Assembly (NCBI RefSeq): GCF_036231945.1
Contig: NZ_CP109599.1
Location: forward strand, 3,380,501 to 3,444,500
Direction: 5' to 3'
Source: Streptomyces sp. NBC_01429
GTDB taxonomy: Bacteria; Actinomycetota; Actinomycetes; Streptomycetales; Streptomycetaceae
Length of the DNA: 64,000 nt
Position 1 is the first letter of the stretch, and the number at the start of each line of letters is the position of its first letter. This document shows positions 16,539-25,620 of this stretch, in pieces. The notes under the pieces were generated by a model that saw only the letters and a program-made list of their open reading frames with translations, did no database searches and was not told the DNA's origin. Both the position numbers and the translations under genes were made by a program.

Positions 16539-17395
16539 GCAAACTGGTGGCCCGTGGGCTGACGCTCGCGTACGAGGACCGTACGGTCGTCCACGAACTG
16601 GACCTGAGCGTCCCCGACGGCCGGGTGTCGGTGATCGTCGGCCCGAACGCCTGCGGCAAGTCGACCACCCTGCGCGCGCTGGGGCGGCTGCTCAGGCCGA
16701 AGGGCGGTTCCGTACTGCTGGACGGTACGGAGCTGGCGAGGATCCCCACGCGGCGGATCGCCCAGTCGATCGGCCTGCTGCCGCAGTCGCCCGTGGCACC
16801 GGAGGCGATCACGGTCGCCGATCTGGTCTCGCGCGGCCGCCAGCCGCACCAGCACTGGTGGCAGCAGTGGTCGGACGAGGACGAGCGCGCGGTGACGGAG
16901 GCGATGGCGCGTACGGATGTGGCCGCGCTCGCCGACCGCTCGGTGGACGAGCTGTCGGGCGGCCAGCGCCAGCGCGTGTGGATCGCGATGGCGCTCGCGC
17001 AGGAGACGGAGCTGCTGCTCCTGGACGAGCCGACGACGTTCCTCGACATCTCCCACCAGGTGGAGGTGCTCGATCTGGTCCGCCGCCTCAACCACGAGCA
17101 GGGCCGTACGGTCGTGATCGTCCTGCACGACCTCAACCAGGCGGCCCGGTACGCGGATCACCTCGTCGCGATGAAGGCGGGCCGCATCGTGGCGGAGGGC
17201 GCGCCGGCCGAGGTGGTGACGGAGGAGCTGGTACGGGACGTCTTCGGCCTGGAGTCGGTGGTGATCCCCGACCCGGTGACGGGGTCGCCGCTGGTGGTGC
17301 CGGGGGCGCCGTACAGCCCGGAGGGCACGGGCACGCGGACCCGTAAGGGGTTTTCGGTCGCTCCGTCCGGGCGTTCGGTTCCGCCGGCTGGGTAG
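16535..17395 (+). CDS. FepC-type ABC importer ATPase
   Basis: 286 residues from GTG 16535 with AGGAGG upstream. Walker [10 protein letters not shown] (36-44), Q-loop [11 protein letters not shown], signature LSGGQRQR, Walker [13 protein letters not shown] and switch His in [10 protein letters not shown]. This is the FepC/FhuC layout of iron-chelate and cobalamin importers. It energises the two preceding permeases; the binding protein must be elsewhere. The Pro/Thr/Arg-rich last 20 residues are low-complexity. Confidence 0.92.
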   Translation: MSKLVARGLTLAYEDRTVVHELDLSVPDGRVSVIVGPNACGKSTTLRALGRLLRPKGGSVLLDGTELARIPTRRIAQSIGLLPQSPVAPEAITVADLVSRGRQPHQHWWQQWSDEDERAVTEAMARTDVAALADRSVDELSGGQRQRVWIAMALAQETELLLLDEPTTFLDISHQVEVLDLVRRLNHEQGRTVVIVLHDLNQAARYADHLVAMKAGRIVAEGAPAEVVTEELVRDVFGLESVVIPDPVTGSPLVVPGAPYSPEGTGTRTRKGFSVAPSGRSVPPAG

Positions 17396-17471
17396 GAGGG
17401 GCCAGGGGGCGACTGCCCCTGCCCCGGTTATCGTCGGGGCAACCATTGACTCAGAGGGCGGGGACACCGGC

Positions 17472-17876
17472 ATGGCATCGGCGCATGGACAGAACTACGG
17501 CTATCCGGGGGCCGACCCGTACGGTGGTCCGGCTCCCCGCAACGGCCTCGGCATCGCCGCGCTGGTGGTGGGTCTGATCGGGCTGGTGTTCTTCTGGACG
17601 GTCGTCGGCGGGATCGTGCTCGGTCTGCTGGCGATCGTCTTCGGCATCATCGGCTTCCTGCGCGGCAGGCGCGGGGAGGCGACGAACGGCACGATGTCGC
17701 TGATCGGCGCCATCATCGGCGCGCTCGCGCTCGTCGCGTCCGGGCTGCTCATCGCGGTGGGTGTGTCGTTCCTGAAGAGCGAGGAGTTCGGCAATCTGCG
17801 GGACTGCCTCCAGAGCGCGGACACGCAGGCGCAGCAGCAGAAGTGCCAGGACGACTTCAAGGACACCGTGAACTGA
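17472..17876 (+). CDS. DUF4190-type small membrane protein
   Basis: 134 residues. A Tyr/Gly/Pro-rich cytoplasmic N-terminus is followed by two long hydrophobic helices (about 24-57 and 71-97) linked by a basic turn RGRRGE, as in DUF4190 proteins, then a soluble tail with two cysteines (CLQS, QKCQDD) that could pair outside the membrane. Function unknown. Confidence 0.75.
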   Translation: MASAHGQNYGYPGADPYGGPAPRNGLGIAALVVGLIGLVFFWTVVGGIVLGLLAIVFGIIGFLRGRRGEATNGTMSLIGAIIGALALVASGLLIAVGVSFLKSEEFGNLRDCLQSADTQAQQQKCQDDFKDTVN

Positions 17877-17940
17877 GCACCCTGCGCGGAAGCGGGTGCC
17901 GGGGGCTGCCCGGGGAGAGCTGCCCGGGTGCCGGGGTGAC

Positions 17941-17976
17941 CGGGTGCCCGGGTGCCCGGGTGCCCGGGTGCCCGGG
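17941..17976. repeat. Short tandem GGGTGCCC repeats
   Basis: About four head-to-tail copies of an 8-base GGGTGCCC unit, with diverged copies continuing to about 18005. Lies between the convergent DUF4190 and 18059 genes and can form alternative hairpins that might act as a terminator. A slippage-prone microsatellite rather than a mobile element. Confidence 0.7.
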
Positions 17977-18058
17977 ATGATCGGGATGACCGGGTGCCCG
18001 GGGGTGGCTGTCCGGGCACCCCTTCCTGCTTCCCGCCTGCCGCTTCCGCGGGGCTTCG

Positions 18059-19540
18059 CTACCTGGGCACCCGCTTCCGCCGGGCCCGCCACACCAGATA
18101 CAGCGCCGACGACACCGCCGCCGTACGCAGCACCACCGGCCAGACGCCGGTGAGGGCGTCCGCCATACCGTCCTTGGGGATCGCCTCGCCCCAACGCTCG
18201 TCCAGGCGGCCCCAGATCCAGAGCAGACCGCCCGCCGCCGAGACACCCGGCAGGCCGAAGACCGCCCACTTGGCCTCGGCGCGCGAGAGGGTGCGGGAGG
18301 CGTACGCGAGGAGCCAGCCGCCGCCCAGCGCGAGCCACGACCCGAGAAAGGCGCCCGCGACGAGAAGCGCGGCCGCCAGCATGAGGAGCGGGTTGGACAG
18401 TCCCATGGCGCGCTTCTCCGCGCGGCGGCCCGGCACCACGCGCGGCCACCGCCGACGGCGACGGCCTTCGCCCGCCGCGTCCGGCCCCGTACCCTTGCCC
18501 GCCACGGTTTCGACGGCTTCGACGGCCTCGGCCGTCACGGCGGTATCCGTGCCGCGCCCGTTCGCGTTCGCGGTCCGGGTCCGCGCGGCCGGGCCCTTCT
18601 CGGTACCGGTCCCTTCACCGGTTTCGGCACCGTTCCCGGCGCCGGTCCCGTCGCCGTTCTCCGCGTCCTTCTTCGGCGGCGCCTTGAGGATCTCGGGAAT
18701 CTCGATGCCGCCCACGAACCCGGTGCCGTGTCCAGCGCCGCGCGGCGGCTCACCCAGGGGTCCCGCCTCGATCCGCCACCAGTCGGGGGCCTGTCCGGGG
18801 TCCGGGGCAGGGTTCGTGGGCGCGGCCGGGGCCGGGGGCCTGACGGGGCGTTCGGTTCCGGCGGGCCGTTCCGGCTTGTCCAGACTCGGCGTCCGGGACG
18901 ACAGAAATGACGTCAGCGCCTCCAGCGACTCCCGTGGTCCCTGTAGCCCTGGCGGCCCCGATGTCTCCGGTGGCCCCGATGCCTCCGGTGGCTTCTCGGC
19001 CTCCGGCTGCGGCTCCTCAGCCGACGGCGCCTCGGGCTTCTCCGGCTCCGCCAGCGGTGCGGGTGCAGGCGCGGGAGCCGGAGCGGGCGCAGGAGGCTCC
19101 CACGGCTCGTCGGGCGGTACGGGAACCATGGGACCGGCCGGCTCCATGACCGTCCCGCCCTCCCCGGGCGCCTCCGTATCCCCCTTACCCCCCTTGCTCC
19201 CCTTGCCGCCCTTGGCACCCATGGCGCCCATGAGCCCCTTTATCCCCATCGGCCGCGCCCGCTGCTCCGGTACCGCCCGTACCGCCGCCGCAGCCCCCTC
19301 GGTCCCGCCGCCGTGCTCGACCGCCGCCCGTACCAGCGCCGCCGGGTCCCCCAGCCGCCCCAGAATGCGGCGCACGGCCGCCGGGTTGTCGGTCGCGTAC
19401 TTGCCGCGCTGACGGTCGATCTCGTTCCGCAGCGTCGAGACCAGCCGCATCCGGTCCCCGGAGGGCAGATGATGCTGCTGAGCCGCGTCCCCGACCCGGC
19501 TCAGATAGTCGTACACGAGCTGATCGCTCTCGATCCCCAC
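18059..19540 (-). CDS. Pro/Glu-rich membrane protein with HAAS-like N-terminus
   Basis: 493 residues. The N-terminal 80 residues form a helical domain (VYDYLSRV, LRNEIDRQRGKY, RRILGRLGDPAALV) resembling the HAAS/DUF1700 signalling domain. Residues of roughly 100-340 are disordered and rich in Pro, Glu, Gly and Ala. The C-terminal 130 residues carry three or four hydrophobic helices near a basic WRARRKR end. Probably an envelope protein; role unknown. Divergent from the helicase-associated gene at 19825. Confidence 0.65.
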   Translation of the reverse strand: MGIESDQLVYDYLSRVGDAAQQHHLPSGDRMRLVSTLRNEIDRQRGKYATDNPAAVRRILGRLGDPAALVRAAVEHGGGTEGAAAAVRAVPEQRARPMGIKGLMGAMGAKGGKGSKGGKGDTEAPGEGGTVMEPAGPMVPVPPDEPWEPPAPAPAPAPAPAPLAEPEKPEAPSAEEPQPEAEKPPEASGPPETSGPPGLQGPRESLEALTSFLSSRTPSLDKPERPAGTERPVRPPAPAAPTNPAPDPGQAPDWWRIEAGPLGEPPRGAGHGTGFVGGIEIPEILKAPPKKDAENGDGTGAGNGAETGEGTGTEKGPAARTRTANANGRGTDTAVTAEAVEAVETVAGKGTGPDAAGEGRRRRRWPRVVPGRRAEKRAMGLSNPLLMLAAALLVAGAFLGSWLALGGGWLLAYASRTLSRAEAKWAVFGLPGVSAAGGLLWIWGRLDERWGEAIPKDGMADALTGVWPVVLRTAAVSSALYLVWRARRKRVPR

Positions 19541-19652
19541 ACAGTCCTCCCCGCACCAGCGCGCACCTGCGGCAATGCCGTACCGCCACCCGTGTGCCCG
19601 CCGTCACGACGGCCACTCGCACGCGATGCTCGCGGAGTCGTCCCCGTACGTC

Positions 19653-19678
19653 CAGTACATACGTGCAGTACATACGTG
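19653..19678. promoter_or_regulatory. Tandem 13-base repeat in divergent promoter region
   Basis: CAGTACATACGTG occurs twice head to tail (19653-19665, 19666-19678), flanked by further GTACGT palindromes. It lies in the 284-base region between divergent genes, where an operator would sit. The cognate protein is unknown. Confidence 0.4.
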
Positions 19679-19824
19679 CCGTACGTGGCCGGTCGCACCG
19701 GGGCGGGCCGGGCGGGGCGGGTTTCCGACCCGTCGCCTCGCACGCTCCTTCTCCCACTCCCCGATCGACGGACGGGCTAACGTGGAACGGATGGGGATCC
19801 GCGAAGCCCGAGCAGGAGGCGCAC

Positions 19825-22539
19825 GTGCCTGAAGGAGTTCCAGAGGGGACCGGCAGTACGCCACCGCGCACGCTCGCGGAGGCGCTGCGCACCCGGGGTG
19901 ACCGTTCGCTGACCGCCCTCCTGCGCGCCCGCCCCGAGCTGCTCAGCCCGGTACCGAACGATCTCTCCCAGCTCGCGACCAGGGCCGGCACCCGCGCCTC
20001 GGTCGTCCGGGCGCTGGAGCGGCTCGACCGGTTCACGCTCCAGACGGCGGAGGCGCTGGCCGTCGCGCCGGAGCCCGCGCCGTACGACACGCTGCGCGCG
20101 CTGCTGACCGGCGACGAGGGCGATCCGCGGATCGAGGCGGCGCTGCCGGTCGCCGTGGAGACCCTGCGCGACCAGGCGCTGATCTGGGGCGAGAACGACC
20201 GGCTGCGGCTGGTCCGTACCGCCCGTGAACTCCTCGCGCCCTCCCCCACGCACCCCTCGCCCACCGGTCTCGGCCCGACCGTCGCTGAGGCCACGGCGGG
20301 CATGTCGCCGGGCCGGCTCCAGGAGATCCTGATCTCGGCCGGGCTGCCCTCCACCCACGACCCGGTCTCGGCGGTCGCTTCGGTCACCGCGCTGTTCAAC
20401 GACAGGACCCGGATGGCGGCGCTGCTGGACACCGCGCCGATGGAGGCGCTGTCGGTGCTGGACCGGCTGGTGTGGGGGCCGCCGTACGGAGAGGTGACGG
20501 CGAGTCCCACCCCGCCGGTGCGCTGGCTGCGCGACCGGGGGCTGCTGCTGCCCGCGACCGCCCGCACCGTCGTCCTGCCGCGCGAGGCCGCGCTGCATCT
20601 GCGCGCGGGGCGCGCGCACCGCAAGCCGGAGCCGGTGGCGCCGGAGGTGGCGCCGCGCGCCGACGCGGCGGGGACGGCGGGTTCGATGGGTTCGATGGGC
20701 TCCGCCGGGTCGGCGCCGTCGAACCGTCCACAGATGGTGGACAGTACGGCGGCCGGGCAGGCGTACACGGCGCTCGCCACCATCGAGGAGCTGGCCAAGG
20801 ACTGGAACGAGGGCGGCCCGAACGTCCTGCGGGCCGGCGGGCTGTCCGTGCGCGATCTGAAGCGGACCGCCACCGCGCTGGACGTCACCGAGCCCGTGGC
20901 CGCCTTCTGGGTCGAACTGGCCTATGCGGCAGGGCTGTTGGCGCCGGACGGTCAGACCGACGAGCGGTACGCGCCGACACCGGCGTACGACGACTGGCAG
21001 GAGCTGCCCGCCCCCGAGCGATGGGCCCGGCTCGCCACCGCCTGGCTGACGGCGACCCGTACGGCCGGGCTGGTCGGCAGCCAGGACAGCAAGGGCCGCA
21101 CGCTCGCCGTGCTCGGCCCCGACCTGGACCGGGGCCCGGCGCCCGAGGTACGGCGCCGGATCCTGGAACTCCTCGCCACGCTGCCCGAGGGCCTGGCCCC
21201 CGACCCCGAGTCGTTGCTCGCCCGGCTGCGCTGGGAGCGCCCGCTGCGCGGCGCGTCGGCGGGCGGGCGCCCCGACGACCTGCGCTCGCGGCTCGCGGCG
21301 TGGACGATGAACGAGGCGGAGATGCTGGGCTTCACGGGCCGGGGCGCGCTCTCGTCCCACGCCCGCGCGCTGCTCTCCCCGCCCCCGCAGGGCCGCCCGG
21401 ACGCGCAGGCAGCAGCGGAGGGACGTGCGGCCGGTGCTTCCCCTACGGGTGCCCCTGCCTCTACGGGTGGCCCGGCCCCCACTGGCCCCACCCCTACGGG
21501 TGGCCCCACCCCTACGGGTACGAGCGTCGGCACCGCCGCCGAACTCGCCGCCGCCGGGGCCCGCGCGGCGCGCGTCCTCGCGCCGCTGCTGCCCGCGCCG
21601 CTCGATCACGTACTGCTCCAGGCCGACCTGACCGCCGTCGCCCCCGGTCCGCTCCTGCGTCCGCTCGCGGAGCTGCTCGCGATCGCGGCGGACGTCGAGT
21701 CGAAGGGCGGGGCGACCGTCTACCGCTTCACGCCCGGTTCCGTACGACGCGCTCTCGACGCCGGGCAGTCGGCGTCCGACCTGCACGACTTCCTCAAGGC
21801 CCACAGCCGTACGCCGGTGCCGCAGCCGCTCGCCTATCTGATCGACGACGTGGCGCGCAAACACGGCCATCTGCGGGTCGGTTCGGCCTCCGCTTACGTG
21901 CGCTGCGACGACGAGGCGGTCCTCGACGAGATCCTGGCGGACAAGCGGTCCCAGGGCATGCGGCTGCGCCGGCTGGCGCCGACCGTCCTGGCCGCCCACG
22001 CGGAGGCGGCGGCGCTGCTCGACGGGTTGCGCACCATGGGGTTCGCGCCGGCGGCGGAGTCCACCGAGGGCGATGTCATGATCACCCGCGCGCTCGCCCA
22101 CCGCACCCCGCCCCGGGCGGCCCCCGTCCCCGTACCGGACGGCCCGCCCACGCCGGACGGGACGCTGCTGAGCGCGGCGGTGCGGGCGATCAGGGCCGGG
22201 GACATGGCCGCCACCGTCGTCCGCAAGCCGATGCCGGAGGCCACCGTCCCGGCGCCCGCGTCGGGCGCCGCCTCCCCCAGGGTGGCGGCCGTGAACGGCG
22301 CGCTCCCCCGCACCACCCCGGGCGAGACCCTCGCGACCGTCCAGGCCGCCGCCATGACGGGCTCGGCGGTCTGGATCGGCTACGTCAACGCGGACGGCGC
22401 GGCCAGCCAGCGCGTCATCGCGCCGGTACGGGTGGAGGGCGGCTACGTCACGGCGTACGACCACACGGCGGACGAAGTCCGCACGTACCCCCTGCACCGC
22501 ATCACGGGCGTGGCGGAACTGGCCGACGACCCGGCCTGA
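19825..22539 (+). CDS. Helicase-associated (XPB/Ssl2-like) protein
   Basis: 904 residues from GTG 19825, with AGGAGG five bases upstream. No Walker A or DEAD box is visible, so it is not itself a helicase. It matches the actinobacterial helicase-associated-domain family found beside XPB genes: an N-terminal ALRARPELLSPVPNDLSQLA region, winged-helix-like repeats, and a C-terminal WYL/helicase-C-like part (VWIGYVNADG, then VTAYDHTADEVRTYPLHRI). An Ala/Pro/Thr/Gly repeat linker lies around residues 525-570. Close to XPB (23852) on the same strand, with a VanZ gene on the opposite strand between; probably works with XPB in DNA repair (inference). Confidence 0.75.
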   Translation: MPEGVPEGTGSTPPRTLAEALRTRGDRSLTALLRARPELLSPVPNDLSQLATRAGTRASVVRALERLDRFTLQTAEALAVAPEPAPYDTLRALLTGDEGDPRIEAALPVAVETLRDQALIWGENDRLRLVRTARELLAPSPTHPSPTGLGPTVAEATAGMSPGRLQEILISAGLPSTHDPVSAVASVTALFNDRTRMAALLDTAPMEALSVLDRLVWGPPYGEVTASPTPPVRWLRDRGLLLPATARTVVLPREAALHLRAGRAHRKPEPVAPEVAPRADAAGTAGSMGSMGSAGSAPSNRPQMVDSTAAGQAYTALATIEELAKDWNEGGPNVLRAGGLSVRDLKRTATALDVTEPVAAFWVELAYAAGLLAPDGQTDERYAPTPAYDDWQELPAPERWARLATAWLTATRTAGLVGSQDSKGRTLAVLGPDLDRGPAPEVRRRILELLATLPEGLAPDPESLLARLRWERPLRGASAGGRPDDLRSRLAAWTMNEAEMLGFTGRGALSSHARALLSPPPQGRPDAQAAAEGRAAGASPTGAPASTGGPAPTGPTPTGGPTPTGTSVGTAAELAAAGARAARVLAPLLPAPLDHVLLQADLTAVAPGPLLRPLAELLAIAADVESKGGATVYRFTPGSVRRALDAGQSASDLHDFLKAHSRTPVPQPLAYLIDDVARKHGHLRVGSASAYVRCDDEAVLDEILADKRSQGMRLRRLAPTVLAAHAEAAALLDGLRTMGFAPAAESTEGDVMITRALAHRTPPRAAPVPVPDGPPTPDGTLLSAAVRAIRAGDMAATVVRKPMPEATVPAPASGAASPRVAAVNGALPRTTPGETLATVQAAAMTGSAVWIGYVNADGAASQRVIAPVRVEGGYVTAYDHTADEVRTYPLHRITGVAELADDPA

Positions 22540-22566
22540 CGACAGCACGGCGTCACACCACGGACC

Positions 22567-23403
22567 TCACCGGTCCCGCACGCGCCCGAGCCGCGCCATG
22601 CGCTGGGACCAGGACTCGGTGCGGTCCGGGGAGGAGCCGGAGGCTGCGGCCGAGGCCGTGGCCTTCGGCTCGGTCTTCGGCTCGGTCTTCGTCGCGGGCT
22701 TCGGCTTGGCCTTCCGCGCGGGCTTCGGCTTGGACAAGGTTTTCGGCTTGGGCGCGGCCTTGGGCTTGGCCGTGGCCTTCGGCTTGGGCACGGCCTTGGG
22801 CTTGGGCGCGGCCTTCGGCTTGGGCGCGGCCTTCTGCTTGGGCTCCGCCGTAGCCGTCTCCCCCTCCGGCGCCCCTCCAGTCGCACCCGCCTCCCTGGGC
22901 ACGGCCAGCATGTGGAACCGGCGCGACACCCGCCGCCCCACCAGCAGGTACGCGATCAGCGCGCCGCTCGTGTTCAGGATGACGTCGTCGACGTCGAAGG
23001 CCCGGCCCTCGATCATCGCGCCCTGGGCCAGCTCCACCAGCATCATCACCATCGCGGTGAGCAGCACCACCCGCAGCATCCGCAGCCTGCGCGGCATGAG
23101 CAGCGGAAGAAGCACCCCGAAGGGCGCCCCCATCAGCAGATTGCCGCCGATCTGCTTGCAGGCCGAGAGAAACGTGTAGTCCTCCGCGTACTGCCGCAGC
23201 GAGTGCCCCACCTGAAGGTTGGAGCCCGCCATCTCGACGGACGCCGGCGAGGGCGTCAACGTCAGCTCGGCCAGCACAGCGGCGAATGCCATCAGAGCGA
23301 CAAACGCCACCGTCATGATCAGGATCCGCAGTACGGTCCTGCCCCACGAAATACCCCCGGGCGCGGCCTTCGTCGGCCCGGTCCGTTCCGTCTCAGCGGT
23401 CAT
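22567..23403 (-). CDS. VanZ-family membrane protein with Lys/Pro/Ala-rich tail
   Basis: 278 residues from ATG 23403, preceded by AGGGGG. Residues 1-175 are a VanZ-like domain of four to five helices with the characteristic DVDDVILNTSGALIAY segment. The C-terminal 90 residues are histone-H1-like repeats of the KPKA type, strongly basic, and could bind anionic polymers or DNA on the cytoplasmic side. VanZ proteins are linked to glycopeptide tolerance, but the function here is unknown. The tail is the unusual feature. Confidence 0.8.
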   Translation of the reverse strand: MTAETERTGPTKAAPGGISWGRTVLRILIMTVAFVALMAFAAVLAELTLTPSPASVEMAGSNLQVGHSLRQYAEDYTFLSACKQIGGNLLMGAPFGVLLPLLMPRRLRMLRVVLLTAMVMMLVELAQGAMIEGRAFDVDDVILNTSGALIAYLLVGRRVSRRFHMLAVPREAGATGGAPEGETATAEPKQKAAPKPKAAPKPKAVPKPKATAKPKAAPKPKTLSKPKPARKAKPKPATKTEPKTEPKATASAAASGSSPDRTESWSQRMARLGRVRDR

Positions 23404-23517
23404 AGCCCCCTGGTGCCCCGCCCCCGCCCGGATACGCCGCGCATCCGGGGCCGGATCGGCGCTCCGGGTGCGGTGCGGGTGGGGTGCGGTGCGCGAAAGG
23501 GATGTAGGCACTTGAAA

Positions 23518-23557
23518 CCTCCCCTCCCTGAAGGGAAGGGGATTCCTGACCCTTCAG
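23518..23557. repeat. Nested palindromes resembling IS200/IS605-type element end
   Basis: The 448 bases between the VanZ and XPB starts hold no gene. Within them CCCC-T-CCCT (23521-23529) can pair with AGGG-AA-GGGG (23532-23541), and CTGAAGGG (23528-23535) is repeated inverted at 23550-23557, followed by a GGGGATTCCT-like sequence. This resembles the hairpin termini of IS200/IS605-family elements; no transposase or TnpB is present, so at most a remnant. The remainder (23558-23840) shows nothing convincing beyond promoter space for XPB. Confidence 0.3.
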
Positions 23558-23851
23558 ACGCACGCCGGCGCACGAGCCCGTGGCCCTCGTCGAGTTCGGC
23601 GGCATCGCGACACAGGGCCAGGGAAGCGTCAACCGCCCCGATCTAACGTCGCACTCGCGTTCGAACAGTGCCGCTAAATCTCAAGCGCCAGGGATGCGCT
23701 CTCCTCCGTGTCGCGCGATAGGCGAACATAGAGGGCGGCGCGCATACCCGGTGCGCTGGCCGGGACACCCTTCCGGTGTCGAGTACGGGGCATGGCCCGT
23801 GCGGTGGCAGGTGTTGTTTCTGTCACAAGACGACCCTATCTGGAGGAATGT

Positions 23852-25513
23852 GTGTCCTGCCTAATCGTCCAGAGCGACAAAACGTTGCTCCTCGAAGTCG
23901 ACCACGAGCAGGCCGACGCCTGCCGCCGTGCCATCGCGCCCTTCGCCGAGTTGGAGCGCGCGCCCGAGCACATCCATACCTACCGGCTCACCCCGCTCGG
24001 TCTGTGGAACGCCAGGGCCGCCGGGCACGACGCCGAGCAGGTGGTCGACGCGCTGGTGGAGTTCTCTCGCTATCCGGTGCCGCACGCGCTGCTCGTCGAT
24101 GTCGCCGAGACGATGGCCCGCTACGGCCGGCTCACCCTCTCCAAGCACCCCACCCACGGTCTCGTGCTGACCTCCACCGACCGGCCCGTGCTGGAGGAGA
24201 TCCTCCGGTCCAAGAAGGTCCAGCCGCTGGTGGGCAACCGGATCGACCCCGACACCGTCGCCGTGCACCCGTCCGAGCGCGGCCAGATCAAGCAGACGCT
24301 CCTCAAGCTGGGCTGGCCCGCCGAGGACCTCGCGGGTTACGTGGACGGCGAGGCCCACGCCATCGAGCTGGCGGAGGACGGCTGGGCGCTGCGCCCGTAC
24401 CAGAAGCAGGCCGTCGAGGGGTTCTGGCACGGCGGCTCCGGGGTCGTCGTACTGCCTTGTGGGGCGGGGAAGACGCTGGTCGGGGCGGGTGCGATGGCGC
24501 AGGCCAAGGCGACCACGCTGATTCTGGTGACCAATACCGTCTCCGCCCGGCAGTGGAAGCACGAGCTGGTGAAGCGGACCTCGCTGACCGAGGAGGAGAT
24601 CGGGGAGTACAGCGGTACGAAGAAGGAGATCCGTCCGGTCACCATCGCCACGTACCAGGTCCTCACGACGCGCCGCAAAGGCGTCTATCCGCACCTGGAG
24701 CTGTTCGACTCCCGTGACTGGGGGCTGATCGTGTACGACGAGGTGCATCTGCTGCCCGCGCCCGTCTTCAAGTTCACCGCCGACCTCCAGGCCCGCCGTC
24801 GGCTCGGGCTGACGGCGACGCTCGTACGGGAGGACGGCCGCGAGTCGGACGTCTTCTCGCTCATCGGGCCGAAGCGGTTCGACGCGCCGTGGAAGGAGAT
24901 CGAGGCGCAGGGCTACATCGCGCCCGCCGACTGCGTCGAGGTGCGGGTCAACCTCACGGACAGCGAGCGTCTCGCGTACGCGACCGCCGAGACGGAGGAG
25001 AAGTACCGCTTCTGCGCGACGACCGCCACGAAGCGGAAGGTGACGGAGGCGCTGGTGCGCAAGCATCAGGGCGAACAGACCCTGGTCATCGGCCAGTACA
25101 TCGACCAGCTGGACGAACTGGGCGAGCATCTGGACGCCCCCGTCATCAAGGGCGAGACCAGCAACGCGCAGCGCGAGAAGCTCTTCGACGCGTTCCGGCA
25201 GGGCGAGATCTCCGTCCTCGTCGTCTCGAAGGTCGCGAACTTCTCGATCGACCTGCCGGAGGCGACGGTCGCGATCCAGGTATCGGGTACGTTCGGCTCC
25301 CGCCAGGAGGAGGCCCAGCGCCTGGGGCGCGTGCTGCGCCCGAAGGCGGACGGTCACGAGGCGCGCTTCTACTCGGTCGTCGCGCGCGACACCATCGACC
25401 AGGACTTCGCCGCGCACCGCCAGCGGTTCCTGGCGGAGCAGGGGTACGCGTACCGGATCGTGGACGCGGACGAGCTGCTGGCCGGGGACCGGGACCCGGA
25501 GGGCGGGGCCTGA
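23852..25513 (+). CDS. XPB-type DNA repair helicase
   Basis: 553 residues from GTG 23852 with GGAGG five bases upstream; the in-frame ATG at 23792 lacks a site and adds non-conserved residues. Superfamily 2 helicase: N-terminal damage-recognition-like domain, LRPYQKQAV, Walker A CGAGKT with Lys207, DEVH box starting at Asp296, TATLVRED, and C-terminal motif VI QRLGRVLRPK. The layout matches bacterial XPB (ERCC3-like) proteins of actinobacteria, 3'-5' helicases implicated in nucleotide excision repair. The helicase-associated gene upstream is a likely partner. Confidence 0.93.
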   Translation: MSCLIVQSDKTLLLEVDHEQADACRRAIAPFAELERAPEHIHTYRLTPLGLWNARAAGHDAEQVVDALVEFSRYPVPHALLVDVAETMARYGRLTLSKHPTHGLVLTSTDRPVLEEILRSKKVQPLVGNRIDPDTVAVHPSERGQIKQTLLKLGWPAEDLAGYVDGEAHAIELAEDGWALRPYQKQAVEGFWHGGSGVVVLPCGAGKTLVGAGAMAQAKATTLILVTNTVSARQWKHELVKRTSLTEEEIGEYSGTKKEIRPVTIATYQVLTTRRKGVYPHLELFDSRDWGLIVYDEVHLLPAPVFKFTADLQARRRLGLTATLVREDGRESDVFSLIGPKRFDAPWKEIEAQGYIAPADCVEVRVNLTDSERLAYATAETEEKYRFCATTATKRKVTEALVRKHQGEQTLVIGQYIDQLDELGEHLDAPVIKGETSNAQREKLFDAFRQGEISVLVVSKVANFSIDLPEATVAIQVSGTFGSRQEEAQRLGRVLRPKADGHEARFYSVVARDTIDQDFAAHRQRFLAEQGYAYRIVDADELLAGDRDPEGGA

Positions 25514-25620
25514 CGAAGGGGGGCGGTGGGGTCCGGATACGCGCTCGGCGCCCGCGCCCCTGCTCACCCGCGCCCCTGCTCACCCGCCCACCGGCGCATC
25601 GGCCCACCGAGCCCACCGGC

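Noticed and set aside
17930..18005. CRISPR-like array
   Set aside because: Units are contiguous 8-mers without spacers; simple tandem repeat.
23610..23640. LexA (SOS) box upstream of XPB
   Set aside because: GTTCGAAC is present but without the four-base gap of the GAAC-N4-GTTC SOS box.
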